Assembly: GCA_963666995.1 (NCBI GenBank)
Contig: OY762941.1
Location: forward strand, 1,984,001 to 2,048,000
Reading direction: 5' to 3'
DNA from: Syntrophobacter sp963666995
GTDB lineage: Bacteria > Desulfobacterota > Syntrophobacteria > Syntrophobacterales > Syntrophobacteraceae
DNA: 64,000 bases
Shown here: piece after piece, positions 34,456 through 43,073 of the stretch
Position numbering within the stretch: the stretch's first letter is position 1
Layout: every line of letters starts with the position of its first letter
Translations under genes and position numbers: made by a program
The notes under the pieces: generated by a model
Seen by the model: the letters and a program-made list of their open reading frames with translations, nothing else
What the model was told of the DNA's origin: nothing
Databases searched by the model: none

Positions 34456-35100
34456 ATGAAAAGAAAGACCGTTTTTATCGGCACTCTACTCCTGATGACG
34501 GCTGTGGGCCTGATGGCCGCTCAGCTGGTGCTGGCTCAATACGGCGAATACCCCGTACCGGGCAGGCAGGAGGGGACGGTTTCCTTTTTCAATGAAAAGG
34601 ACGCCGCGAAGCTTGCAAACAAGAATTATCCGAGTTGGTACCGCGGCAATGGCCCAAACGGAGCTGCCGATGAAAACTCGAGGTACTTCTACACCCAACT
34701 GGTTGGGCCTTCAGCCTATACCTTTACGGGGTTGAACGCGAATAATCTCCAGTTCGGGACCTTGGTGCTGAAACCCGGAGAGACCTATCCGGCCCATAAT
34801 CATCCGTCCCCGGAGATTTATTACATCACCGAAGGCGAGGCCGATTGGTACATTGACGACCAGAAAGAACACGTCACCGTGGGGGCGACCATGTTCCATC
34901 GCCCCTATGCCGTGCACGGCTGGGTCAACACTTCCAAGACGCAGCCTCTGAAGGTCGTCTGGATTTGGTGGACCGAGGGGAATATGACCCCTGCCGACCT
35001 CGACAAGGGCGCGCGGTTCGTCAACCCCGACCTCGTGAAAGAGCCCGGCACCATCAAGCCTTACGCGGTGCCTCTCCCACCTGTCCGAAAGGGAAATTGA
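34456..35100 (+). CDS. Secreted cupin-domain protein
   Basis: 214 residues from the ATG at 34456 (AAGGAG site). A clear signal peptide (about 1-28, ending VLAQ) predicts periplasmic location. The cupin core shows PAHNHPSPEIYYITEGEAD (motif 1, with two His and a Glu as metal ligands) and a second block around FHRPYAVHGWVN (motif 2 His). This is a single-domain conserved beta-barrel with a probable bound metal; it may be an enzyme or a ligand-binding protein. It lies downstream of a sigma-54 promoter and 121 bases before an anion transporter, so it may process or bind the transported acid. Confidence 0.85.
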   Translation: MKRKTVFIGTLLLMTAVGLMAAQLVLAQYGEYPVPGRQEGTVSFFNEKDAAKLANKNYPSWYRGNGPNGAADENSRYFYTQLVGPSAYTFTGLNANNLQFGTLVLKPGETYPAHNHPSPEIYYITEGEADWYIDDQKEHVTVGATMFHRPYAVHGWVNTSKTQPLKVVWIWWTEGNMTPADLDKGARFVNPDLVKEPGTIKPYAVPLPPVRKGN

Positions 35101-35139
35101 CAAACCGGAACGTAACTGCCTGCAGGAAAACAGGGTGTG

Positions 35140-35176
35140 GTCCGGCACCAGGCTTCGGCCAAGCCGGACCTTTTTC
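35140..35176 (+). terminator. Rho-independent terminator with UUCG tetraloop
   Basis: GTCCGGC (35140-35146) pairs with GCCGGAC (35163-35169). Inside it, GGC-TTCG-GCC (35151-35160) forms a stable UUCG-capped stem. CTTTTT follows directly. It stands between the cupin and transporter genes, so it probably attenuates rather than ends the operon, unless the transporter has its own promoter. Confidence 0.65.
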
Positions 35177-35221
35177 CCATGGCCGGGTAAGGGCCAATAC
35201 GGGTTTGATCGATGGAGGAAC

Positions 35222-36802
35222 ATGACAGTGAAACACATCTTGAAGGCTCTCATCCCAATTCTCATCGGAGGGGGTGTCATGCTCCTGCCAAGCCCGCAGG
35301 GTCTTGAGCCTGGCGCATGGCAGTACTTCGGCATTTTTCTGGCAGTCATCGTGGCCCTGGTGCTGGAGCCGATCCCTCCGGCGGCGAGCGGGCTCATCGG
35401 TATCACCCTGGCGGCGGCTTTGCTGCTCGTACCGGCCCAACCACCCGATTCGGCGAGACCAACGCGAGCACAAGCCGTGCAAATGGAGCAAACTCAAACC
35501 GCAGTGCCCGGTGCACAATCGGACCCTCGAACGCCTGTCGTGAAGCCGGATGGCGGTCTCAAACCCGCCGCCTTTGCCCAAAAGCCCGGGCCCAAACCCT
35601 CGGATGAGATCAAATGGCTCCTCTCCGGATTCTCCGACAGTACCGTATGGCTCATCTTTGTGGCTTTCATGTTTGCCCTTGGCTACGAGAAGACCGGCCT
35701 CGGACGCCGGATCTCTCTTTTGCTTATAAAAAAACTCGGTAAAAGAACCCTCGGCCTGGGTTATGCGGTGGCGTTGGCCGACCTCGCGCTGGCGCCTTTC
35801 ATGCCTTCAATCACTGCCCGCAGCGGAGGCACAATCTTTCCGATCCTGAAGAACATTCCCCCTCTTTATGGTTCCACTCCCGAGCAAGGCCAGCGCAAAA
35901 TCGGCTCTTATCTTATGTGGACCTCTCTCGCCGCGACATGCGTGACGAGTTCGATGTTCCTCACTGCCCTTGCTCCCAATCTACTGGCTGTCTCCCTCAT
36001 CCAAAAGACCGCCAACATCAATATCTCCTGGATGGAATGGTTTACGGCATTCCTCCCCGTCGGCCTTGTCCTGTTTCTTGCGGTCCCCTACCTTGCCTAC
36101 CTCATTTATACGCCGACCCTCAAATCGAGTGAGGATGCACCCCGATGGGCAGGTGATGAACTTGCGAAAATGGGCAAGATCACCTCAAGGGAAATATCCA
36201 TGGCCTGCCTGGCTTTGATCTCCCTCATCCTGTGGATTTTCGCGGGGGAACTTTTAAACGCCACCACTGTGGCTCTGCTGTCCCTTTGCGCCATGGTTGT
36301 CCTCGGGGTCATCTCATGGGATGACGTTCTCGGTTACAAACAGGCATGGAACGTTCTCTTGTGGTTCGCGACGCTGGTAACGATGGCTGACGGCTTGAAC
36401 CGGGTCGGCTTTCTCCCCTGGTTTGCGGGAATTACGGCAGGCAATCTCCACGGGGTTTCGCCGGTGACCGGCGTGGTCCTGCTGGGTGCGATTTTCTTCC
36501 TGCTTCACTATATGTTTGCGAGTATCACCGCCCATGTGACGGCCCTCCTGCCGGTTTTTCTTTCGGCTGTACTCCTCATCCACGGCATGCCCGTTAGACT
36601 GATCTCCCTGGTGTTTTCCATGAGCCTCGGGCTTATGGGAGTCCTGACCCCCTATGCCACGGGTCCTTCTCCCATCTATTACGGCAGCGGCTACATCTCT
36701 TCGCGGGACTTCTGGCGGCTCGGTTTTGTTTTTGGAATCATCTACCTGGCTGTATATCTCGGAATAGGCGTACCGTACATGCTCATGCTGGGTATTCAAT
36801 GA
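35222..36802 (+). CDS. DASS/SLC13-family anion (dicarboxylate-type) transporter
   Basis: 526 residues from the ATG at 35222 (GGAGG site). About twelve hydrophobic helices span the protein. Visible family blocks include LALAPFMPSITARSGGTIFP, FWRLGFVFG near the C-terminus and ATGPSPIYYGSGYI, which resemble the plant 2-oxoglutarate/malate translocator and CitT-like DASS carriers. It should move di- or tricarboxylates across the inner membrane. An unusual Pro/Gln/Ala-rich soluble stretch (about residues 72-130) interrupts the N-terminal helices. The nearby sensor kinase, sigma-54 regulator and promoter recall DctB/DctD control of dicarboxylate uptake. Confidence 0.85.
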   Translation: MTVKHILKALIPILIGGGVMLLPSPQGLEPGAWQYFGIFLAVIVALVLEPIPPAASGLIGITLAAALLLVPAQPPDSARPTRAQAVQMEQTQTAVPGAQSDPRTPVVKPDGGLKPAAFAQKPGPKPSDEIKWLLSGFSDSTVWLIFVAFMFALGYEKTGLGRRISLLLIKKLGKRTLGLGYAVALADLALAPFMPSITARSGGTIFPILKNIPPLYGSTPEQGQRKIGSYLMWTSLAATCVTSSMFLTALAPNLLAVSLIQKTANINISWMEWFTAFLPVGLVLFLAVPYLAYLIYTPTLKSSEDAPRWAGDELAKMGKITSREISMACLALISLILWIFAGELLNATTVALLSLCAMVVLGVISWDDVLGYKQAWNVLLWFATLVTMADGLNRVGFLPWFAGITAGNLHGVSPVTGVVLLGAIFFLLHYMFASITAHVTALLPVFLSAVLLIHGMPVRLISLVFSMSLGLMGVLTPYATGPSPIYYGSGYISSRDFWRLGFVFGIIYLAVYLGIGVPYMLMLGIQ

Positions 36803-37167
36803 GTGCATGCCGGCCATAGAGCGGAAACCCCGCGAGCCGGGCGCAGCCCGCGTTGGATGCCGCATCATCGGTTCCCCTGCTGCGGGCTGAGTCCGAGATT
36901 TACCGGGCGGGCCACGAGGGGACAGGCCGATCCCGCTTCCATCAAACCGTAAAAGAATGCTCTGCGGACAGCGGCCGCAAATTCCTCCCGTCATCCTCAG
37001 GCTGCAATTTATCCTAATGATATTCCTTCGAGAACACGGCTGCAGGCATTGGCCTGTCTCGTGTAGACGCATCAGAGGCTTCATTCGTCTCCATAGGTGT
37101 GTTGAAAACGAGGTTTTGTCCGATGAAGAGGGTTTGAAATTTGAAATCTGCAAATGAGGGTATGACG
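36803..37167. other. Intergenic region, no gene recognised
   Basis: 365 bases between the transporter and the small exported protein. A short stem (CGGGC-GCA-GCCCG, near 36840) follows the transporter but has no T-run. No promoter or gene can be supported. Confidence 0.4.
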
Positions 37168-37560
37168 ATGAAACGCCTGGTATTGTGTATCGGCCTTTGT
37201 CTCGTTCTGGTCTTTGCGACTACCGCTCCTGCACGCGCTCAAGTCTATGTTTACAATCCGCTGCTCTTTCCATTGGCCCTGGGAGCCGCGGGAGCAGCCC
37301 TGGGTTTCGGTATCGCCGGCACTGCGGCGGGCGCCGTGCTCGGAGCGGCGGCAGGTGTCGGTGCGGGAGTGGTGGCGACTGCGGCTGCTCCGGTCGCCTA
37401 TGCGGGTTCCTACGGCCCACCGCCCGCACCGGGCCGTGTCTGGGCGCGCGGCCACTATAACCGTTATGGAGCATGGGTTCCGGGGCACTACAGACGGCTG
37501 GTCTGGGTCCCGGGGCATCACAACCGCCATGGGGTATATGTCAGGGGGCACTGGGGATAA
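37168..37560 (+). CDS. Small exported YXWGXW-repeat-like protein
   Basis: 130 residues from the ATG at 37168, which has GAGGG at 8 bases; ATGs at 37141 and 37162 are alternatives. A signal peptide ends near ARAQ (residue 25). A Gly/Ala-rich hydrophobic stretch follows (about 35-75, GAAGAALGFGIAGTAAGAVLG). The C-terminus has repeated aromatic-Gly-His units (WARGHYNRYGAWVPGHYRR, then WVPGHHNRHG and YVRGHWG). This resembles YXWGXW-repeat cell-envelope proteins of unknown function. The Gly-zipper-like segment suggests membrane association. Confidence 0.7.
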   Translation: MKRLVLCIGLCLVLVFATTAPARAQVYVYNPLLFPLALGAAGAALGFGIAGTAAGAVLGAAAGVGAGVVATAAAPVAYAGSYGPPPAPGRVWARGHYNRYGAWVPGHYRRLVWVPGHHNRHGVYVRGHWG

Positions 37561-37702
37561 TCCCGAACCATCGCTGAAGTCAGGTAAGAAAACTCCGGCC
37601 TTTCAAAAGAGGGCAAAAGGAGAATGTCAATAACCTCCTGAAAATACGCCTAAGCCCGGACATTTACATAAATACGATGACGTATCATGGAAATCTCATC
37701 AC

Positions 37703-37819
37703 GGGTGGCCCGGATACTTGTATCCGGGTCCGTAAGGACAAGAGGACCGCCGAATCCGTTACCACGATTCCAAGGCTTGCCCTCCGAGCTGCACGGACAA
37801 CGAGTTGTCCGTGCCACCC
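37703..37819. repeat. Palindromic element with nested hairpins
   Basis: 117 bases bounded by GGGTGGC (37703-37709) and its complement GCCACCC (37813-37819). Inside are CCCGGATA-CTTG-TATCCGGG (37709-37728) and GCACGGACAAC-GA-GTTGTCCGTGC (37791-37814). It lies between two convergent genes. The build suggests a REP/MITE-like mobile repeat; it could also act as a bidirectional terminator, though no T-run is present. It sits in the 321-base spacer 37561-37881, which holds nothing else I can name. Confidence 0.5.
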
Positions 37820-37881
37820 ATCAATAGGATTATGTCATTGAATTTGTGAAATGGACTACTAAGCCCGAGCACTCCCCCCTG

Positions 37882-40800
37882 TCACTTCTCCTTCCGCCCG
37901 CGTTCGCTCAGGCGCTCCAGGACCACGTAGAACACCGGCACAAATGGAATGGCCAAAAGGGTCGAAGAGACCATGCCGCCGAGCACGACGGTCCCGATCG
38001 CGCGTTGGCTCGCGGCGCCCGCCCCGAATGCAATCCACAGCGGGACCACTCCCATGATGAAGGCAAACGAAGTCATCACGATCGGGCGGAACCGGCGGCG
38101 CGTCGCCTCGATTGCGGCCTCAACCGGCGGCATGCCTCCATGGTGCAGGTCACGCGCAAATTCCACGATTAGAATGGCGTTTTTGCTGGCCAGGGCGATC
38201 ATCAGCACCAGGCCCACCTGTGTGTAAAGGTTGTTGTCGTAGCTGCGGCCGATGAGCGCCAGGAGAACTCCCACCAGGGCTACGGGAACGACCAGGATTA
38301 CCGCGGCCGGTGAGGTCCAGCTCTCGTACAGGGCGGCCAGCACCATGTAAACCAGGATGATGGACAGCGCGTAGATGAAGTAAGCCTGGTAGCCGACCTG
38401 TTTTTCCTGGTAGCTCGTGGACGTCCAGTCGTAGGCCATCCCCCGGGGCAGGCTGCCGTCGGCCAGCTTCTCCATCAGTGCCAGGGCCTGGCCGGAGCTG
38501 TATTCGGGTGCGGCACCGCCGAAAACCGACGCAGCGGGATACAGGTTGTAGCGGGTGATCAACTCGGAGCCCTGCACCTGTTCCACGTCGAGCAGAGTGC
38601 CCATGGGCACCATTTCCCCTCTCAAGTTTCGGACGTACAGGTTTCTGATGTCCTTGGGTTCCAGACGGTATGGGCTGTCGGCCTGGATGTATACCTGGAA
38701 GACCTGGTCGAACTTATTGAACAGGTTGACAAACGACGATCCCAGATAGGCCTGGAGGGTCTCGAAGACACCGGCCAGCGGGACTTGCAGGGATTCCGCC
38801 TTGGTCCGGTTGATCTTCAGGAAGAGTTGAGGGCTGCTGGCGCTGAAGGTGGTGGCAAGGCCGCGCAAGCCGGGTTGAGAATTACCCTCTCCGACAAGTT
38901 CGTTCGTGGCCTGCTGAAGTTCACCCAGACCGAGGTTGCCGCGGTCTTCCACCATCATTTGGAATCCGCCCGTCTGGCCCAGCCCGCGGATCGGCGGCGG
39001 GATCACAACAAAGGCCAGCGCTTCCTGGATCCCGGCAAGCTCGCGGTTTATACGGGCTATGATCGTATCCTGGTCGAGAGTAGTGCCGCGTTCCTTCCAG
39101 TCCTTGTATACGAGAAACGTGGTGGATACGTTATAGACATTGGCGCCGTCCAGGACCGAATAGCCTCCGATGGTCACCCAACTGCCAATTCCCGGAGTCC
39201 CTTTGAGAACGGCATCGATTTTATCGGATACCTCCCGTGCCCTCGGTTGAGAGGCGCCCTCCGGCAACCGGGTCAGCAAAACGGCGTATCCCTGGTCCTC
39301 AGTGGGGAGGAAGCCCGTGGGCCGCATCCAGAATATCCAGAAAGCCGCCGTGATGATAATCGTAAAGACCACGAGCATCGATACCGGCCGGTGGACCATC
39401 CATGCGACGACGCTCATGTAGACATCGGTTATTGCCTGAAAGGCCCTGTTGAACCCTCGATAAAACCAGTTGGGACGTTTTTCCCCGCGGGGTCTTAACC
39501 AGACGGCGCACTGAACCGGCTTCAAGGTGAGCGCGTTTATGGCGCTGATGACGGCGGTGGAAGCGATGACGAGCGCAAACTGACGGAAGATCTGCCCGGT
39601 GATGCCGGGCAGGAAAGCCGCGGGCAGGAAGACGGAAACCAGGGCCAGCGTAATGCCCATCACCGGACCGGTCAATTCCTGCATCGCTTTGATGGTGGCC
39701 TCCTTGGGGGGCATTCCTCTTTCGACGTAGTAGGAGCTGTTTTCCACAATGACGATGGCATCGTCCACCACGATGCCGATCGCCAGAATCAGCGCAAACA
39801 ACGTCATCAGGTTGACTGTGAAACCGAGGGCGGCCATGGCGATGAAAGCTCCGATAATGGTGACCGGGACGGTAGTGGCCGGGACCAGCAAGGCCCGAAA
39901 GCTCTGCAGGAACAGGAGGATCACGACGAGTACGAGAATTCCGGCGATGAAGAGGGTCTGGTAGACGCCCGAAATCGCCTCCCGGACGAATGTCGTGGTA
40001 TCGAACTGGATGGCGTACTTCAGCCCTGAGGGAAACAGCTTGCTCATTTTCGCCATGGCTTTATAAACTTGGTTGGCGACTTCGACGGCATTGGCGTCGG
40101 GCAGAGCGAAAATCAGGATCTGGGCGGATGGGTGGCCGGTAACATTCGCGTAATTGCTGTAATACTGCTGGCCCAAGTCCACGCGTGCTATGTCGCGCAG
40201 GCGAACGATTTGCGGGGCCTCACCCGGTATGGTCTTGATGAGGGTATTTTCGAACTGACCCGTGTCGGAAAGCCGCCCCAAAGCGTTGATGGTGAACTGG
40301 AAGGGCTGATCCTTGGGCACCGGCGGAGCGCCGAGCTGCCCCGCAACTACCTCGACGCTCTGGCCTCTCAAGGCGGCGAGCACATCGGCCGGCGTGATGC
40401 TGTAGCTCTCGAGTTTGTCGGGGTCCAGCCAGACCCTCATACTGTAAGGTCCCGCACCGAAGACCCTCACCTGGCCCACACCCGGGAGCCTGCCAAGGGG
40501 GTATTGCAGATTGATGATGGCGTAGTTGGAGAGAAATGCTTCTTCGAACCGGCCTACGTCGGAATACAAACTGATGACCAGCAAAATATCGGGAGAGACC
40601 TTCCTGACCGTGACTCCCTGCTCCTGAACGCCGCCCGGCAGTTGGGCCAACGCGCCGCTTACGAAGTTCTGGACCAGGGCCAGGGACCGGTCGAGGTCGG
40701 TCCCGACGTCGAAAGTGATGGTCAGGGTATAGGAACCGTCGCTGCCGCTGGTGGACGACATGTAGATCGAGTTTTCAACACCGTTCACGGCCTCCTCGAT

Positions 40801-40995
40801 CGGGACCCCGATCGTAGCAGCGGTGACCGTGGCGCTCGCTCCGGGGTAGCGGGTTGTCACCTGTATCGTCGGCGGCACAATCTGCGGGTACTGTGCGACC
40901 GGCAAACGGTAGAGGCATACGAACCCGATGATTATCGTAACGAGCGCAATGACGTTCGCGAAAATGGGCCGTTCGATGAAAAACTGGGAGATCAT
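37882..40995 (-). CDS. RND efflux pump permease (HAE1 family)
   Basis: 1037 residues, full length. It starts ISQFFIERPIFANVIALV, and has a long periplasmic loop, six helices, a second periplasmic loop and six more. The proton-relay Asp pair is in IGIVVDDAIVIVEN and the relay Lys in ASKNAILIVEFA, so the pump should be functional. It is the inner-membrane, proton-driven trimer that exports drugs or other hydrophobic compounds. It forms an operon with the adaptor 169 bases upstream. No outer-membrane factor lies beside it. It is a close paralogue of the permease at 58991. Confidence 0.95.
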   Translation of the reverse strand: MISQFFIERPIFANVIALVTIIIGFVCLYRLPVAQYPQIVPPTIQVTTRYPGASATVTAATIGVPIEEAVNGVENSIYMSSTSGSDGSYTLTITFDVGTDLDRSLALVQNFVSGALAQLPGGVQEQGVTVRKVSPDILLVISLYSDVGRFEEAFLSNYAIINLQYPLGRLPGVGQVRVFGAGPYSMRVWLDPDKLESYSITPADVLAALRGQSVEVVAGQLGAPPVPKDQPFQFTINALGRLSDTGQFENTLIKTIPGEAPQIVRLRDIARVDLGQQYYSNYANVTGHPSAQILIFALPDANAVEVANQVYKAMAKMSKLFPSGLKYAIQFDTTTFVREAISGVYQTLFIAGILVLVVILLFLQSFRALLVPATTVPVTIIGAFIAMAALGFTVNLMTLFALILAIGIVVDDAIVIVENSSYYVERGMPPKEATIKAMQELTGPVMGITLALVSVFLPAAFLPGITGQIFRQFALVIASTAVISAINALTLKPVQCAVWLRPRGEKRPNWFYRGFNRAFQAITDVYMSVVAWMVHRPVSMLVVFTIIITAAFWIFWMRPTGFLPTEDQGYAVLLTRLPEGASQPRAREVSDKIDAVLKGTPGIGSWVTIGGYSVLDGANVYNVSTTFLVYKDWKERGTTLDQDTIIARINRELAGIQEALAFVVIPPPIRGLGQTGGFQMMVEDRGNLGLGELQQATNELVGEGNSQPGLRGLATTFSASSPQLFLKINRTKAESLQVPLAGVFETLQAYLGSSFVNLFNKFDQVFQVYIQADSPYRLEPKDIRNLYVRNLRGEMVPMGTLLDVEQVQGSELITRYNLYPAASVFGGAAPEYSSGQALALMEKLADGSLPRGMAYDWTSTSYQEKQVGYQAYFIYALSIILVYMVLAALYESWTSPAAVILVVPVALVGVLLALIGRSYDNNLYTQVGLVLMIALASKNAILIVEFARDLHHGGMPPVEAAIEATRRRFRPIVMTSFAFIMGVVPLWIAFGAGAASQRAIGTVVLGGMVSSTLLAIPFVPVFYVVLERLSERGRKEK

Positions 40996-41164
40996 TTACC
41001 TGCCCTCGATCGGTGTTTTGGGAGTAACGCCACAACTCCCCGCCACGCAAAACGGCTCAAATCCATTATTATACACGATTGCCTCCCCCTGTCGGGCGGT
41101 GAGCGGGGGGAGATCATCACCAACATCCGGGCCGTACATAAAGCAACTCAAATGACTCGGGATG

Positions 41165-42346
41165 CTAGCCCGGCCCGGAAGGCTTCTGTGAGGCTGCCGT
41201 CTCGGGGGTTACCTGACGGCCCGGGAAGGCCCGCAAAAGACCCTTCACAATGACTCTTTCATTCCCCGCAAGGCCGTCCTCGATGACATTCAGGCCGTCC
41301 TTGGAGAAGCCCACTTTCACGTTACGGCGCTCGACCACGTTGTTTTCGTTCACCACCAGAACGTATGATCCCAACTGATCGAAACCGACTGCCACCCGGG
41401 GTACGAGGATCGCGGATTTTTCCTTCCCGACCGGCACCCTCACCCTGGCGAACTGGCCCGGCAGCATCTTGCCGTCCGGGTTTGCGAACACTCCCCGCAT
41501 CAAAAGAGTCCCGGTGGTCGTACTGACGGTGGTTGCGGCAAAATCCAGATATCCCTCATGAGGGTACCCTTCCTCATTGGCAAGACCGATATAGATGGGA
41601 GACTTGGGGGCATCGCCCTGTCCCGAGACCTGGCCGGCTTTTCTGAGCAGGGGAGAAATGTCCGTTTCACTGACATTGAAATAGACATAGAGCGGGTCGA
41701 TTTGCGTGAGTTGCGCCAAGACGGTGCTGCTGCCGGAACCCACCAGGTTGCCGGGGTCCACCAGCCTCCGGTCGATCCGGCCGGTGAACGGGGCGGTGAC
41801 CGTGGTGTAGCCGAGGTCGAGCTTGGCCAGGTCGCGTTGCGCTTCCGCGGTCAGCAGGGCCGCCTGGGCGGAATCGTGTTGATAGCGCCAGTTCTCCACG
41901 TCAGTTTGCGCGGCTGCTTTCTGGCGGTAAAGACCCGAGTAGCGCTCCAGTTCGGTTGAGGCATGTCCGAGCAGCGCCTTTTGCGCCAGGACGTTCCCTT
42001 CCGCCTGCTGGAGCCGGGCGACATAGGTGTCCTGCTGAATGACGCAGAGCACCTGGTCTTTTTTCACCATCTCACCGTCTTTGAAAAGGACCTTGTCGAG
42101 GTAGCCTTCGACCCGGGCACGAAGCTGAACGGTGTTGACGGCCTGGGTGTTTCCGGTGAGTTCCAGGTAATCGGTCACATTCTGCCGCACGGGCAGGCTT
42201 ACCGTGACTTTTGGAGCGGGAGGCGCGTAGGCGGGTTTTCGTTCGCAGGCCGCAGGCAGCAGAACGAACGCGCAGAGCAGCCCCCGGATTGCCGACCCGA
42301 GCACGATCGTCCCGAAGCCGTAGTGCCCATTGTAACGTCGCATCAT
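41165..42346 (-). CDS. RND efflux periplasmic adaptor lipoprotein
   Basis: 393 residues. A lipobox (LLPAAC, Cys about 34) predicts a lipoprotein. Lipoyl halves (LRARVEGYLDKVLFKDGEMV and LDLGYTTVTAPFTGRIDRR) flank a coiled-coil hairpin (about 105-165). A beta-barrel and membrane-proximal domain follow. This is the AcrA/MexA family, which links the RND permease to an outer-membrane channel. It is upstream of and presumably cotranscribed with the permease. It closely resembles the adaptor at 57779, including the phrase TGNTQAVNTVQL. Confidence 0.92.
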   Translation of the reverse strand: MMRRYNGHYGFGTIVLGSAIRGLLCAFVLLPAACERKPAYAPPAPKVTVSLPVRQNVTDYLELTGNTQAVNTVQLRARVEGYLDKVLFKDGEMVKKDQVLCVIQQDTYVARLQQAEGNVLAQKALLGHASTELERYSGLYRQKAAAQTDVENWRYQHDSAQAALLTAEAQRDLAKLDLGYTTVTAPFTGRIDRRLVDPGNLVGSGSSTVLAQLTQIDPLYVYFNVSETDISPLLRKAGQVSGQGDAPKSPIYIGLANEEGYPHEGYLDFAATTVSTTTGTLLMRGVFANPDGKMLPGQFARVRVPVGKEKSAILVPRVAVGFDQLGSYVLVVNENNVVERRNVKVGFSKDGLNVIEDGLAGNERVIVKGLLRAFPGRQVTPETAASQKPSGPG

Positions 42347-42654
42347 TCACAACCCTTGAACAGGAAAGTGTGCCGGGACCTCAAAGGGTCCTCAAATCGC
42401 CCAAACCGGGGAGTTCGGACCGCCCGGGATCGATCTCAGCGATCTCAAATCCCTTCAGAAAGTAATCATCTCGATGCATGTGCACCAGAACCGGGACCGG
42501 CGGCAAGCCCCGGTCCCGAGACTTTTTGTCCGATCATTTGAGGACGGAGCCTTTCCAGTTCGGGGAAAAGAGCGTATCTTTCGGCAAACGCCGAAGGACG
42601 GGCGCCGGCCCGCATCGCCAAAGAAACTGTTTTGCTGAAAGGTCTTGCCGATGA
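42347..42654. other. Intergenic region upstream of RND adaptor
   Basis: 308 bases with a strong 9-base stem (CGGGACCGG, 42492-42500, with CCGGTCCCG, 42510-42518) followed by AGACTTTTTG. On the plus strand this looks like a terminator, but no intact plus-strand gene ends here. On the minus strand it would lie in the adaptor leader. Confidence 0.35.
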
Positions 42655-43073
42655 ATGAAGACGGGAAGAGATACGGAGTTAGGGAACGTGGCCGAGCGGC
42701 TGGAATCCAAGCCGCCGGCTACCGGGTTTGAGCGCGGCGTCAGAAGGTTTGGTTATTTTCTTATGGAAGTCACTCTAACGCTCGTGATCGTTATCTTTGC
42801 CATAAACGTCTATCTGAAAAGGCCGGTCCTGGATTCATTCCTTTTTGCCCCGGCACTTGCCGTAGGGCTTACGCCCCAATTGCTGCCTGCAATCATCAGC
42901 ATCAATCAGCCCACGGAGCCAAGCGTCTTGCACGGGTGAAAGTGATTGTCAATCGACTGTCCGCGATAGAAAATTTCGGGAGCATGAATGTGCTCTGTTC
43001 GGATAAGACGGGTACCCTGACGGAAGGACTGGTTAAGGTACACTATTCCCTCGTGCCCACCATCGAAGTCTAG
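42655..43073 (+). pseudogene. Remnant of MgtA/MgtB-type P-type ATPase
   Basis: The first piece (42655-42939) reads TELGNVAERLESKPP, RRFGYFLMEVTLTLVIV and AVGLTPQLLPAIISIN, typical of magnesium-translocating P-type ATPases. Near 42908 the frame slips: a second frame continues with HGAKRLARVKVIVNRLSAIE and then the phosphorylation motif CSDKTGTLTEG, ending at a TAG at 43071-43073. Only about 139 codons of an enzyme of about 900 residues survive, and both ends are missing. It is clearly non-functional. It abuts the typA stop, so the intact gene was lost by deletion here. Confidence 0.85.

Noticed and set aside
42680..42735. tRNA-Ser/Leu-like string (GTGGCCGAGCGG) suggesting a tRNA gene
   Set aside because: It translates as part of the P-type ATPase remnant, and no acceptor stem, anticodon arm or T-arm fits around it.
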